Assembly: GCF_028023675.1 (NCBI RefSeq)
Contig: NZ_JAQIOZ010000002.1
Span: 1-64,000 of the forward strand
DNA from: Primorskyibacter aestuariivivens
GTDB taxonomy: Bacteria; Pseudomonadota; Alphaproteobacteria; Rhodobacterales; Rhodobacteraceae
Direction: 5' to 3'
Length of the DNA: 64,000 bases
Shown here: piece by piece, positions 53,263 to 62,430 of the stretch
Layout: every line of letters starts with the position of its first letter
How positions within the stretch are numbered: position 1 is the stretch's first letter
Notes under the pieces: generated by a model
The model's input: only the letters and a program-made list of their open reading frames with translations
Told to the model about the DNA's origin: nothing
Database searches by the model: none
Made by a program: the position numbers and the translations under genes

Positions 53263-54531
53263 TTACCCCGCCGTGGCGTTCGCCTTTTCCTCATTGTCCG
53301 AATAGATCATGAGCGGAGCCGCGTCCGAGGTCGCGGCCTCTTCATTTACCACAACCTCATCGACATTATCCATGCCCGGAAGCTCGAACATCGTGTCCAG
53401 CAGGATGTCTTCCAGGATCGAGCGCAACCCGCGCGCACCGGTCTTGCGCTCAATGGCACGCTTGGCAATCGCGGTCAGCGCCTCGTCAGTAAAGCTCAGC
53501 TTGGCATCTTCCAACTCAAACAGCCGCTGGTATTGCTTGACCAGCGCATTCTTGGGCTGGGTCAGGATGGTGACAAGCGCATCCTCGTCCAGATCCTCCA
53601 GCGTTGCCAGAACCGGCAGACGGCCAACGAATTCCGGGATCAGCCCGAATTTCAACAGATCCTCGGGTTCAAGGTCTTTGAACACCTCGCCCACACCGCG
53701 ATCGTCATTGTCGCGCACATCGGCGCCAAAGCCCATGGCGCTGCCCTTGCCGCGCTGCGCGATGATCTTGTCGAGCCCGGCAAAGGCCCCGCCGCAGATG
53801 AACAGGATATTGGTGGTGTCCACCTGCAGGAATTCCTGCTGCGGATGCTTGCGTCCACCCTGCGGCGGCACAGAAGCCACGGTGCCTTCCATCAGTTTCA
53901 GAAGCGCCTGCTGCACCCCCTCGCCCGACACGTCGCGTGTGATGGACGGGTTTTCCGACTTGCGGGTGATCTTGTCGACCTCGTCGATATAGACGATGCC
54001 GCGCTGCGCACGCTCCACGTTGTATTCGGAGGATTGCAGCAACTTGAGAATGATGTTCTCCACATCCTCGCCCACATACCCGGCCTCGGTCAGCGTGGTG
54101 GCGTCCGCCATGGTAAACGGCACATCCAGAATACGCGCCAGCGTCTGCGCCAAAAGCGTCTTGCCGCAGCCCGTGGGGCCGATCAGCAGGATATTGGATT
54201 TCTGCAGCTCGATATCGCCGGATTTCGCCGCGTGGTTCAGCCGCTTGTAGTGGTTATGCACCGCCACCGACAGCACCCGCTTGGCCACCGCCTGACCGAT
54301 CACGTAATCGTCCAGCACCTGGCAAATCTCTTTCGGCGTCGGCACGCCTTCGGAAGATTTGAAACCCGCGCTCTTGGTCTCTTCGCGGATGATATCCATG
54401 CACAGCTCGACACATTCATCGCAGATGAACACCGTCGGACCTGCAATCAGCTTGCGTACCTCGTGCTGGCTCTTTCCGCAAAAGCTGCAATAGAGGGTAT
54501 TCTTGCTGTCGCCGCCGGTCGTCGTCGCCAT
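53263..54531 (-). CDS. clpX: ClpX ATP-dependent protease specificity subunit
   Basis: This 422-residue AAA+ unfoldase delivers proteins to ClpP. The N-terminal zinc-binding domain has cysteines in [10 protein letters not shown] and [10 protein letters not shown], and Walker A is GPTGCGKT. It has Walker B with VYIDEVDKI, the pore loop GYVGEDV and the sensor regions. The ATG at 54531 ([10 protein letters not shown]) is preferred over 54546. It follows clpP with ~150 nt between, including a hairpin. Confidence 0.97.
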   Translation of the reverse strand: MATTTGGDSKNTLYCSFCGKSQHEVRKLIAGPTVFICDECVELCMDIIREETKSAGFKSSEGVPTPKEICQVLDDYVIGQAVAKRVLSVAVHNHYKRLNHAAKSGDIELQKSNILLIGPTGCGKTLLAQTLARILDVPFTMADATTLTEAGYVGEDVENIILKLLQSSEYNVERAQRGIVYIDEVDKITRKSENPSITRDVSGEGVQQALLKLMEGTVASVPPQGGRKHPQQEFLQVDTTNILFICGGAFAGLDKIIAQRGKGSAMGFGADVRDNDDRGVGEVFKDLEPEDLLKFGLIPEFVGRLPVLATLEDLDEDALVTILTQPKNALVKQYQRLFELEDAKLSFTDEALTAIAKRAIERKTGARGLRSILEDILLDTMFELPGMDNVDEVVVNEEAATSDAAPLMIYSDNEEKANATAG

Positions 54532-54628
54532 AAATAACCTTTCCAAGCCCGAACAATAGGGCTTCGTCTTTCTGCCCCCGAGTCAGATCCCGACGATCCG
54601 ACCCGAAATTTCACCCAGCTTAGGACAG

Positions 54629-54672
54629 GCGGCAGGGGTCCACAATTGCAAAAATGGACCCGGTCCTGCCGC
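54629..54672 (-). terminator. stem-loop between clpP and clpX
   Basis: GCGGCAGG (54629-54636) pairs with CCTGCCGC (54665-54672), and GGTCCA (54637-54642) with TGGACC (54655-54660), leaving a 4-nt bulge. No T-run follows on the minus strand, so it may be a partial terminator or processing stem for clpP mRNA. Confidence 0.5.
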
Positions 54673-54679
54673 CGCGAAA

Positions 54680-55312
54680 TCAGCTTTCGCCGTCTTCCAC
54701 CTTGGCCCGGTTTTCTACGATTTCGTCGATCAGGCCCCAGTCCTTCGCCTCTTCGGGGGACATGAAATTGTCGCGCTCCAAGGCCGCCTCGACCTTTTTC
54801 AGGGTCTGCCCGGTATGGTGCACGTAAATCTCGTTCAGCCGCCGCTTGAGCTTCAGAGTCTCTTCGGCGTGGATCATGATATCCGTGGCCTGCCCCTGAT
54901 AGCCGCCCGAGGGCTGATGCACCATGATGCGGCTGTTGGGCAGCGAAAACCGCATGCCCGGCGCCCCCGCGGTGAGCAGGAGCGAGCCCATCGAAGCCGC
55001 CTGACCGATCACCAGGGTCGAGACCTTGGGCCGGATATATTGCATCGTGTCATAGATCGAGAGGCCCGATGTCACCACGCCACCGGGCGAGTTGATATAC
55101 ATCGAGATGTCTTTGGACGGGTTTTCCGCCTCAAGGTGCAAAAGCTGCGCCACGATGAGCGAGGACATGCCGTCATGCACCGGGCCGTTGACAAAAATGA
55201 TCCGCTCTTTCAGCAGGCGGGAAAAGATATCATAGGCCCGTTCGCCGCGGCTGGTCTGTTCGACCACCATGGGAACCAGCGTGTTCATGTAGGTATCAAT
55301 AGGATCGTGCAT
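54680..55312 (-). CDS. clpP: ClpP protease catalytic subunit
   Basis: This 210-residue serine protease has the triad S107 ([10 protein letters not shown]), H132 (IMVHQPSGG) and D181. The family glycine-rich [11 protein letters not shown] is at ~74-83. Its tetradecamer partners with ClpX encoded next. The ATG at 55312 (MHDPIDTYM) is chosen; the frame extends to 55579 but that part is not ClpP-like and overlaps the photolyase-family gene. Confidence 0.98.
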   Translation of the reverse strand: MHDPIDTYMNTLVPMVVEQTSRGERAYDIFSRLLKERIIFVNGPVHDGMSSLIVAQLLHLEAENPSKDISMYINSPGGVVTSGLSIYDTMQYIRPKVSTLVIGQAASMGSLLLTAGAPGMRFSLPNSRIMVHQPSGGYQGQATDIMIHAEETLKLKRRLNEIYVHHTGQTLKKVEAALERDNFMSPEEAKDWGLIDEIVENRAKVEDGES

Positions 55313-55447
55313 ATCGGCCTGCCTCTGTGGACTTGGGGTGTTGTACCCGCTCGGAGTTACGAGAGTCTTAGTCCTGCCCCAAGGGGGCTGCAAGGGGCGC
55401 AGACCGAAAGACTTGATGCCGGCGGGCGGGATGCTAGCTCGCCCCAC

Positions 55448-56710
55448 ATGACCGATACAGAAGCCCGTACCCGGACCCGCGCTGCCGCGCTTGCGCGTCT
55501 GCGCGATTTCCTGCCCCGCGCCGGGCGCGATTATGCGCGCTTGCGAAATTTCGATCTCGGTCCCGGGCGGCACGCGCATGTGTCAGGACTGTCGCCTTAT
55601 TTGCGCCATAGGTTGATCACCGAAGAGGAGGTACTCAAGGCGATGCTTGCGCGCCACAGCCCGCAGGCGGCCGGAAAGTTCATTCAGGAAGTGTTCTGGC
55701 GCAGCTATTGGAAGGGATGGCTGGAGATGCGGCCCGGGGTCTGGGACAGCTACCGCGCCGGGCTGGCGCGTGCGCTGGACGATGTGCAGACGCAATCCGG
55801 CCTGCGCCGAAGCTGGGAAGCGGCCTGCTCCGGTCAGACCGGCATCACCTGTTTCGATCATTGGGCGCAGGAACTTGTGCAGACCGGCTACCTGCATAAC
55901 CACGCCCGCATGTGGTTTGCCTCGATCTGGATTTTCACCCTGCACCTGCCATGGGAGCTGGGGGCGGATTTTTTCCTGCGCCACCTGCTCGATGGCTGTC
56001 CCGCTTCCAACACGCTGGGATGGTGCTGGGTGGGCGGCTTGCAGACGCGGGGCAAGACCTATCTCACCCGCCCCGACAATATCGCCCGCTTCACCGAAGG
56101 GCGGTTTTTCCCCGCTCCCGGCGAACTGGCCTCTACAGCCCCGCCACTGACGTGCCCCGATCACCCGCCGCGCCGCCCCATACCGCAAGAGGAAAACTGG
56201 GACCCGTCCCTGCCCTCCGCCTGCCTGCTGACCAGCGAAGACCTGCACCCCGGCCCTCTCTTTGATACCGGCCTGCACCCGTTCGCCACTGCCACCTGGC
56301 AGGACGCTGATGCCCTCTCGCCGCTCATGACCGCCGACCACGTGGCCCAATTCAAAACCGCCGCCCTACAGGACGCAACAACCCGCTGGGCCGACAGGCT
56401 TGGCCCAGTGACAGCCTGCCCCGATGCCCGGGCCATCGCTCGCTGGGCCACCACCCAGCGGCAGGCCCACGGCATCACCCAGATCGTCGCGCCCTACGCA
56501 CCGGCAGGCCCCACTGCCGACATGCTGAGCGAACTCAAGCCGTTGCTTGCCGCACAGGACATCCGCCTGATCCGCGTGCTGCGCCCCTATGATGCCCGCG
56601 CCTGGCCCCATGCCACGCATGGTTTTTTCCGCTTCAAGGACAGAATTCCCGGCCTCCTCTCCGCGTTGAACGATGGGGAAACCTTATCTCAGAAACAGTT
56701 AACAAACTGA
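55448..56710 (+). CDS. cryptochrome/photolyase-family FAD-binding protein, atypical order
   Basis: This 420-residue protein starts directly with the FAD-binding helical domain of photolyases (residues ~10-230): [52 protein letters not shown] and [19 protein letters not shown]. The N-terminal alpha/beta antenna domain that normally precedes it is absent. The ~190 residues after it include [25 protein letters not shown] and [19 protein letters not shown], which look like an alpha/beta segment. It could be a circularly permuted or shortened photolyase relative. Photorepair activity is uncertain. Confidence 0.82.
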   Translation: MTDTEARTRTRAAALARLRDFLPRAGRDYARLRNFDLGPGRHAHVSGLSPYLRHRLITEEEVLKAMLARHSPQAAGKFIQEVFWRSYWKGWLEMRPGVWDSYRAGLARALDDVQTQSGLRRSWEAACSGQTGITCFDHWAQELVQTGYLHNHARMWFASIWIFTLHLPWELGADFFLRHLLDGCPASNTLGWCWVGGLQTRGKTYLTRPDNIARFTEGRFFPAPGELASTAPPLTCPDHPPRRPIPQEENWDPSLPSACLLTSEDLHPGPLFDTGLHPFATATWQDADALSPLMTADHVAQFKTAALQDATTRWADRLGPVTACPDARAIARWATTQRQAHGITQIVAPYAPAGPTADMLSELKPLLAAQDIRLIRVLRPYDARAWPHATHGFFRFKDRIPGLLSALNDGETLSQKQLTN

Positions 56711-56751
56711 TAAAAAACAAAAGTGTTTTGCCCGCGAAACTCAGACGCAAC

Positions 56752-56817
56752 CCGGTCCTTCTTTGGCTCGAAAATATCCTGGGGGTGAGGCCGAAGGCCG
56801 AGGGGGCAAAGCCCCCT
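56752..56817 (-). repeat. hairpin plus 33-nt intergenic repeat, copy 2 (inverted)
   Basis: Bases 56752-56784 are the inverted form of 55-87 with two mismatches over 33 nt. A GGCC-GAA-GGCC hairpin (56789-56799) and AGGGGGC-AAA-GCCCCCT (56801-56817) follow. The latter overlaps the ribE stop codon on the minus strand and looks like its transcription-end hairpin. The element lies between the convergent photolyase-like and ribE genes. Confidence 0.75.
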
Positions 56818-57407
56818 TATCCCCACTCACGCAGCCGCGCCACGTAACGCGCCAGCGTGTCGATCTCCAGGTTCACCGGATCGCCAATCTGCGCCTGCCC
56901 CCATGTGGTCACCGCCTTGGTATGCGGGATGAAATTGATCCCGAACTCGCAGCCCTCCACGTCATTCACGGTCAGCGACGTGCCATTGAGCGCCACAGAG
57001 CCCTTGGGCGCGATATATTTCGCCAAGGCCTCGGGCGCGCGCAGGGTCACACGGGTGCTGTCGCCCTCATCTTCCATACCGATGATCTCGGCCACCCCGT
57101 CCACATGGCCCGACACGATATGCCCGCCCAGCTCATCGCCCACTTTGAGCGCGCGTTCGAGATTGATCCGCCGATCCGTCTCCCACAGCGCGCCGATATT
57201 GGTCTTGGACAGCGTCTCGGCGCTGATCTCCATTTCGAACCAGTCCTCGCCCAGCGCCACAACGGTCAGACACACGCCGTCACAGGCAATCGACGCCCCG
57301 ATCTCGATCGTCGCAGTGTCATAAGACGTGCCGATCCGCGCCCGCAGATCGCCGCGCTGCTCCATCTCGCGCAGCGTGCCCATATCGGTAATGATGCCTG
57401 TGAACAT
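56817..57407 (-). CDS. ribE: riboflavin synthase (alpha subunit)
   Basis: This 196-residue enzyme dismutates lumazine to riboflavin. It has two tandem lumazine-binding domains (MFTGIITDMGTLREME; ITDMG and the second HIVSGHVDGVAEI, with VALNGTSLTVNDVEG) and a C-terminal trimerisation helix. Normally it sits next to ribD; here three capsule genes lie between. It is divergent from kpsS across 77 nt, with a short promoter gap. Confidence 0.96.
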   Translation of the reverse strand: MFTGIITDMGTLREMEQRGDLRARIGTSYDTATIEIGASIACDGVCLTVVALGEDWFEMEISAETLSKTNIGALWETDRRINLERALKVGDELGGHIVSGHVDGVAEIIGMEDEGDSTRVTLRAPEALAKYIAPKGSVALNGTSLTVNDVEGCEFGINFIPHTKAVTTWGQAQIGDPVNLEIDTLARYVARLREWG

Positions 57408-57484
57408 GAATTCCCCTCGCGGATCCGGCAGAATCGAGCCTTATTTTCGTCAGTTTCGTACGGTAATGCTTTGTCAGGAAACAT

Positions 57485-58795
57485 ATGAGGCAATTCCACC
57501 CCATGAGCAACGCCGCCGGAGAAAAACGGGTTTTCCTGTTTTTACAGGGTCCACACGGACCCTTCTTCAACCGGCTTGGGCGCATGCTGCGCATGACCGG
57601 GGCCGAGGTCTGGCGCGTGGGATTCAATGCGGGCGACCGCGCCTTCTGGTTCCATCCCAAAAGCTACATCGCCTATACCGGCACGCTTGAGGACTGGCCG
57701 CAGCGCTTTCGTGACCAGGTGACGGAAAAGGGCGTGACGGACATCGTGCTTTATGGTGACACGCGCCCCATCCACGCCCGCGCGGTCGAAGCCGCACGCG
57801 CAGCGGGGCTTTGCGTACATGTGTTCGAAGAAGGCTACATGCGCCCCTACTGGGTCACCTATGAGCGCGGCGGATCAAACGGGCATTCGCGGCTGATGGA
57901 TATGAGCGTGGAGGAAATGCAGGACGCGCTGGCGCTCTCGGATATGGAAGCGCCACTGCCGCCCGGTCACTGGGGCGATACACGCCAGCATGTGTTTTAC
58001 GGCGCGCTCTACCATTGGTTCGTGATGTTTAGAAACGGCGACTACCGGCATTTCCGGGCGCATCGCGAATTGCCCGTGACAACCGAATTCCGGCTTTATC
58101 TTCAACGGCTTCTTCTGATGCCCTTTCACGCGCTGGAACGCGCGGTGTCGACCTTTCGCATCCGCAATGGCGGATATCCCTATCATCTGTGCCTGTTGCA
58201 GCTTGAACATGACAGCTCGTTTCAGATGCATTCCCCCTTTACCCGCATGACCGAGTTTCTTGAAACCGTCGTCGAAGGATTTGCCCAGGGCGCGCCGGGT
58301 CATCATCACCTGGTTTTCAAGGCCCACCCGCTGGAAAACGGCCGGACAAATATCCGCCGCGAACTGCGCCGTCTGGCGCGCAAATTCGGCGTTAAGGGCC
58401 GCGTACACCATGTGCGCGGCGGCAAGCTTGCGCCGCTTCTCAATGATGCGCGCAGCGCGGTGACCGTGAATTCCACCGCCGGGCAACAAGTGCTCTGGCG
58501 CGGCATCCCGCTCAAGGTCTTTGGCCGCGCGGTCTATGCCAAGCCGGAATTCGTCTCGACTCAGGCCTTGCCTGAGTTCTTTGCAACACCGGCACGTCCC
58601 GATAACCGCGCCTACAAGGATTACCGCCGCTACCTGCTCGAAACTTCCCAGGTGCCCGGCGGGTTCTATTCCACACGCGGACGTCGGCAGTTGCTCCGGC
58701 TGGTGGTCGACATGATGCTGTCGCCCGACGATCCCTATGACGGGCTCAAATCCGGCACAGCGGCACCAAGGCAACAGTTGCGGTTGGTGACCTGA
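57485..58795 (+). CDS. kpsS: capsular polysaccharide export/biosynthesis protein, KpsS family
   Basis: This 436-residue protein is KpsS-like (beta-Kdo transferase of the capsule lipid anchor): RVFLFLQGPHGPFFNRLGRML at the start, DIVLYGDTRPIHARAVEAAR, VFEEGYMRPYWVTYERGG, and VNSTAGQQVLWRGIPLKVFG. It is cytoplasmic or membrane-peripheral. An AGGA site precedes the ATG at 57485; an in-frame ATG at 57503 is possible. It is first in a three-gene capsule cluster. Confidence 0.92.
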   Translation: MRQFHPMSNAAGEKRVFLFLQGPHGPFFNRLGRMLRMTGAEVWRVGFNAGDRAFWFHPKSYIAYTGTLEDWPQRFRDQVTEKGVTDIVLYGDTRPIHARAVEAARAAGLCVHVFEEGYMRPYWVTYERGGSNGHSRLMDMSVEEMQDALALSDMEAPLPPGHWGDTRQHVFYGALYHWFVMFRNGDYRHFRAHRELPVTTEFRLYLQRLLLMPFHALERAVSTFRIRNGGYPYHLCLLQLEHDSSFQMHSPFTRMTEFLETVVEGFAQGAPGHHHLVFKAHPLENGRTNIRRELRRLARKFGVKGRVHHVRGGKLAPLLNDARSAVTVNSTAGQQVLWRGIPLKVFGRAVYAKPEFVSTQALPEFFATPARPDNRAYKDYRRYLLETSQVPGGFYSTRGRRQLLRLVVDMMLSPDDPYDGLKSGTAAPRQQLRLVT

Positions 58796-58890
58796 TATCC
58801 ACAAGGTCTAGCTATAGCGTTTTGATCCGGATTCCTGTAGCTTAGCAGCAAAAGCTGAGGCAGAAAAAAACAGGTCGAGGAGACCGAGCA

Positions 58891-60066
58891 GTGAATCGTA
58901 CCATGTCCCGTTGGGCCCGTTCCGCGGCCCTTCTTCTTGCGGTATCCGCAATCGCGTCCTGCGATGTGCTCCCGCGCTCCGGTCCGAACAAGCGAGAAAT
59001 CTTTGCCGGCTCCGTCCAGCAACAGGGTGACGCCTTTATCATTTCAGTCAATGACCGCGTGACGCGGGCCACCTCAGTCCTGCCGACGCTGGGTTTCACC
59101 GACGCGTTCAAGAATGCCAGCGTGGTGGGGTCCGATGTCATTCAGGCCGGGGACACACTTGGCCTGACAATCTGGGAAAACGTCGATGACGGGCTTCTGG
59201 CCAGCGAAACATCCTCCTCCACCATCCTCGAAGAGGTGCAGGTGGACGGGGCGGGATTCATATTTGTCCCCTATGCGGGCCGGATCAAGGCGGCGGGCAA
59301 CACCACGGAAACCATCCGCCGCATCATCACCCGCAAGCTCGAACAACAGACGCCGGACCCGCAGGTCGAAGTGCGGCGCGAGGCCGGTGACGGCTCAACT
59401 GTGTCCATCGTGGGTGCCGTGGGCGGTCAGGGCGTCTATGCCATCGAGCGACCCACCCGCACCTTGTCGGCCATGCTGGCACGCGCAGGCGGTGTGACCG
59501 TGCTGCCCGAAGTGGCCCAGATCTCCGTGATCCGCGGCCAGCACCGGGGCAAGATCTGGTTCCAGGATCTCTATGAACATCCCGACATGGACATCGCCCT
59601 GCGCGGCGGCGACCGTATCCTGATCGAGGAAGACACACGCGCCTTTGTCGCGCTTGGCGCGACGGGCGCGCAGTCGCGCGTGCCGTTCGAAAGCCAGACC
59701 CTGTCAGCGGTCGAGGCGATTGCCCAGGTGGGTGGCCTCATCGCTACGGCGGCGGACCCGACGGGCGTGTTCATCTTCCGCAACGAACCCGAGGAAATCG
59801 CTGAAACCGTGCTGGGCCGCCAGGACCTGCGCGGCGCGCAGCGCATGGTATACGTGCTGGACCTGACCGAACCCAACGGTCTGTTCCTCGCACGTGACTT
59901 TGCCATTCGCGATGATGACCTGCTTTATGTGACCGAGGCGCCGTTCACGCAATGGAACAAGACCATTGCTGCTCTGACCGGCACGCTGGGCGCAGTGACC
60001 ACCGTGACCTCCAGCGCCGACAGTATCTCCACACTCGCGGGCGGGCCCGGTTTGGGTGGCGGCTGA
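58891..60066 (+). CDS. polysaccharide export lipoprotein (Wza/KpsD type)
   Basis: This 391-residue outer-membrane polysaccharide export protein has a lipoprotein signal with lipobox AIAS-C (~24-28), a polysaccharide-export domain (GDTLGLTIWENVDDGLL) and SLBB repeats (VSIVGAVGGQGVYAI; ALGATGAQSRVPFESQTLS). The C-terminus has a Gly-rich end. The start is GTG at 58891 with GAGGAG upstream; ATG at 58903 is an alternative. It links KpsS and KpsC to export through the outer membrane. Confidence 0.92.
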   Translation: MNRTMSRWARSAALLLAVSAIASCDVLPRSGPNKREIFAGSVQQQGDAFIISVNDRVTRATSVLPTLGFTDAFKNASVVGSDVIQAGDTLGLTIWENVDDGLLASETSSSTILEEVQVDGAGFIFVPYAGRIKAAGNTTETIRRIITRKLEQQTPDPQVEVRREAGDGSTVSIVGAVGGQGVYAIERPTRTLSAMLARAGGVTVLPEVAQISVIRGQHRGKIWFQDLYEHPDMDIALRGGDRILIEEDTRAFVALGATGAQSRVPFESQTLSAVEAIAQVGGLIATAADPTGVFIFRNEPEEIAETVLGRQDLRGAQRMVYVLDLTEPNGLFLARDFAIRDDDLLYVTEAPFTQWNKTIAALTGTLGAVTTVTSSADSISTLAGGPGLGGG

Positions 60067-60069
60067 CCT

Positions 60070-62106
60070 TTGGGCGGCGTGTCGCACGAGACAGACAGCG
60101 CCGGGGCCGCAACGCCCCGGCGTCTTTACGTCTATAATGGCGGGTTCCTGACCCAGCGCCGGGTGCGCCGCATTCTAAGCCTTGCGGGCTATGATCTGAA
60201 GCTTGGCCTTCCCGGTCCCGAAGACCTTGTCGGGGTTTGGGGCAATTCGCCCACCGCCCATCGCGGGCTGGCTATCGCAGAGAAACGCGGCTGCGGCGTG
60301 GTGCGGATCGAGGATGCGTTCCTGCGCTCGCTGCATCCTGGGCGCAGCGGGGGTGAGCCGCCTCTGGGGTTGATGATCGACCATCGGGCCGCGCATTTCG
60401 ACCCCTCCCGCCCCTCTGATCTTGAGCGGTTGCTGGCCGAGGCACCACTGGATGATGGCGGGCTGATGACCCGCGCCAATGACGCCATCGCGCGGATCAA
60501 GGCGGCGCATCTGACGAAATACAGCGGGTTTGACGCCGAAACGCCGCCGCCCCCGCCCGGATATGTGCTGGTGATCGACCAGACCCGCGGCGATGCCTCG
60601 GTCACCGCGTCGGGGGCCACGCGAGGGGCGTTTCAGGAAATGCTGGTTTTTGCCCAGGAGGAACATCCCGGCGCGCCCATCGTGATCAAGACCCATCCCG
60701 AAACGACGCAGGGCGCGCGCGACGGGTATTTCCGCCCCGAGGATGCCAATGAACGGATCACGCTCCTGACCGAGCCGGTGTCGCCCTGGCGGCTGTTCGA
60801 GGGCGCGGTGGGGGTTTACACGATCTCGTCCCAGATGGGGTTCGAGGCGATTTTCGCCGGGCACAAGCCGCGCGTCTTTGGTCAGCCTTTCTATGCCGGC
60901 TGGGGTCTGACTGATGACGAACGCCCGATTGATCGCCGCCAGCGCAAGCTGACCCGCGCGCAATTGTTTGCGGGGGCGATGATCGACTATCCGTGCTGGT
61001 ACGATCCCTATCGAGACCGGCTCTGCGAGATTGAACACGTGCTTGACGCTTTCGAGGTCCAGACCCACGCCTGGCGCGAGGATCATCGCGGCTGGGTGGC
61101 GTCGGGCATGCGGATGTGGAAACGCAAACCGCTGCAACAGGTGTTTGGGAGGGTCAGGCCGGTGGTCTTCGAGGACGACACCGGGCAGGCCCGCGCACGG
61201 GCCGAGACCGACGGGCGGCGGCGCATGTGCTGGGCGTCCAAGGCCGGTGAGCTGGATGACGTGGTCCGGGTCGAGGACGGATTCCTGCGTTCGCGCGGTC
61301 TGGGAGCCGAGCTGGTGCCGCCACTGTCCCTGGTGACGGATGATCTGGGCATTTACTATGACCCCCGCCGTGAAAGCCGTCTGGAGCGGTTGATCGCGCA
61401 AAGCGGGGACCTGCGCCCCGACCAGCTGCAACGCGCCTTTCGCCTGCGCCGCGCGGTGCTCAAGGCGCGGCTGAGCAAGTATAACTTGGCCGGTGAGACG
61501 CCGGACTTGCCCGATGGCCATCGCATCCTTGTGCCCGGACAGGCCGAGGACGATGCCTCGATCCTGACCGGCACCGGGGCGCTGCGCTCCAATCGCGACC
61601 TGCTGCAAGCGGCGCGCGACGCCAACCCGGAGGCAGTGATCCTCTATAAACCCCATCCCGATGTGGAGGCTGGTCTGCGCAACGGCGCAGTGTCCGATGC
61701 TTTGAACTGGGCGGATATCGTTCTGGATCGCACCGATCCCGTGGCGCTTCTGGATGAGGTGCAGGAGGTCTGGACGCTGACCTCTCTCCTCGGGTTCGAG
61801 GCGCTGATGCGCGAGGTGCCGGTTACCACGCTGGGCGCGCCGTTTTACGCTGGTTGGGGATTGACCTCCGACCTAGGCGACGTGCCACCGCGACGGCGCG
61901 CGCGGGTGTCACTCGACGGGCTGGTCCATGCGACGCTGATCGCCTATCCGCGCTATTTCGATCCGGTCACGGGGCTGGCCTGCCCGCCCGAGGTGGTGGT
62001 GGAACGATTGGCCAAAGGCGATGTGCCGGGGCGCGGAATGGGCAACCGGATGCTGGCGAAGCTGCAGGGGGCATTTGCCGGTCATGCCCATCTGTGGCGG
62101 CGGTAG
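60070..62106 (+). CDS. kpsC: capsular polysaccharide biosynthesis protein KpsC
   Basis: This 678-residue protein has two related beta-Kdo transferase modules, ~20-330 and ~350-650. Each has VRxEDxFLRS and a phospho-loop: GQPFYAGWGLTDD in the first, GAPFYAGWGLTSD in the second. They add the alternating Kdo linker that carries the capsule. The start is unusual: TTG at 60070 or GTG at 60079; no ATG is near. It lies 3 nt after the export lipoprotein gene. Confidence 0.94.
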   Translation: MGGVSHETDSAGAATPRRLYVYNGGFLTQRRVRRILSLAGYDLKLGLPGPEDLVGVWGNSPTAHRGLAIAEKRGCGVVRIEDAFLRSLHPGRSGGEPPLGLMIDHRAAHFDPSRPSDLERLLAEAPLDDGGLMTRANDAIARIKAAHLTKYSGFDAETPPPPPGYVLVIDQTRGDASVTASGATRGAFQEMLVFAQEEHPGAPIVIKTHPETTQGARDGYFRPEDANERITLLTEPVSPWRLFEGAVGVYTISSQMGFEAIFAGHKPRVFGQPFYAGWGLTDDERPIDRRQRKLTRAQLFAGAMIDYPCWYDPYRDRLCEIEHVLDAFEVQTHAWREDHRGWVASGMRMWKRKPLQQVFGRVRPVVFEDDTGQARARAETDGRRRMCWASKAGELDDVVRVEDGFLRSRGLGAELVPPLSLVTDDLGIYYDPRRESRLERLIAQSGDLRPDQLQRAFRLRRAVLKARLSKYNLAGETPDLPDGHRILVPGQAEDDASILTGTGALRSNRDLLQAARDANPEAVILYKPHPDVEAGLRNGAVSDALNWADIVLDRTDPVALLDEVQEVWTLTSLLGFEALMREVPVTTLGAPFYAGWGLTSDLGDVPPRRRARVSLDGLVHATLIAYPRYFDPVTGLACPPEVVVERLAKGDVPGRGMGNRMLAKLQGAFAGHAHLWRR

Positions 62107-62114
62107 CGACGTTT

Positions 62115-62218
62115 TAAAGCGTTTCCGGGTTTCGCTGTAACAAGGCATCGCCAATGTCCCGAGAGCGCCGAAGGCGTGGCAGGGTATTGGCGATTCAAGC
62201 TAAACTGGAAACGCTCTA
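62115..62218. repeat. nested inverted repeat
   Basis: Outer arms at 62115-62126 (TAAAGCGTTTCC) and 62207-62218 (GGAAACGCTCTA) pair with one mismatch. Inside, ATCGCCAAT (62147-62155) pairs exactly with ATTGGCGAT (62186-62194), and a small GCGCC-GAA-GGCGT hairpin forms the centre. The whole could fold as one long imperfect stem. It resembles a REP/MITE-type non-coding element. Confidence 0.7.
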
Positions 62219-62297
62219 GGGCCGCAAGGATGCCCGAGAGATCGTGGGGCGGCACATCGAAGACGGTCAGTTGAGCGGGACGGAGTGGACCAATGCG

Positions 62298-62344
62298 CCG
62301 GAAACTTTTAAAGTTTCCGGACCGATTTCTTTTAAAGAAATCGG
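62298..62344. repeat. paired palindromes, copy 3
   Basis: CCGGAAACTT (62298-62307) is inverted at 62311-62320. One base later CCGATTTCTTT (62322-62332) is inverted at 62334-62344, perfect 11-bp arms. Fourteen nucleotides are identical to copy 2. It lies between the convergent kpsC and ribD genes. Confidence 0.8.
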
Positions 62345-62430
62345 GCTCTTGGATGCTGGCGGGCGTGAGCACATCGAATGGTGGACTGGCATCTTGGGCT
62401 CCAAACCGCCCTTCAAATAAACCGATGTCT

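Larger units (their letters stand above)
62107..62430. other. intergenic region between convergent kpsC and ribD
   Basis: This 324-nt gap holds two structured elements, a ~104-nt nested inverted repeat (62115-62218) and a paired palindrome (62298-62344). No gene is supported. Confidence 0.7.

Noticed and set aside
60175-61656. 493-residue minus-strand frame inside kpsC
   Set aside because: Antisense shadow of a clear two-module KpsC.
62082-62372. 96-residue minus-strand frame in the kpsC-ribD gap
   Set aside because: It runs through the nested inverted repeat and paired palindrome, has no ribosome site and no domain, and is best explained as noncoding.
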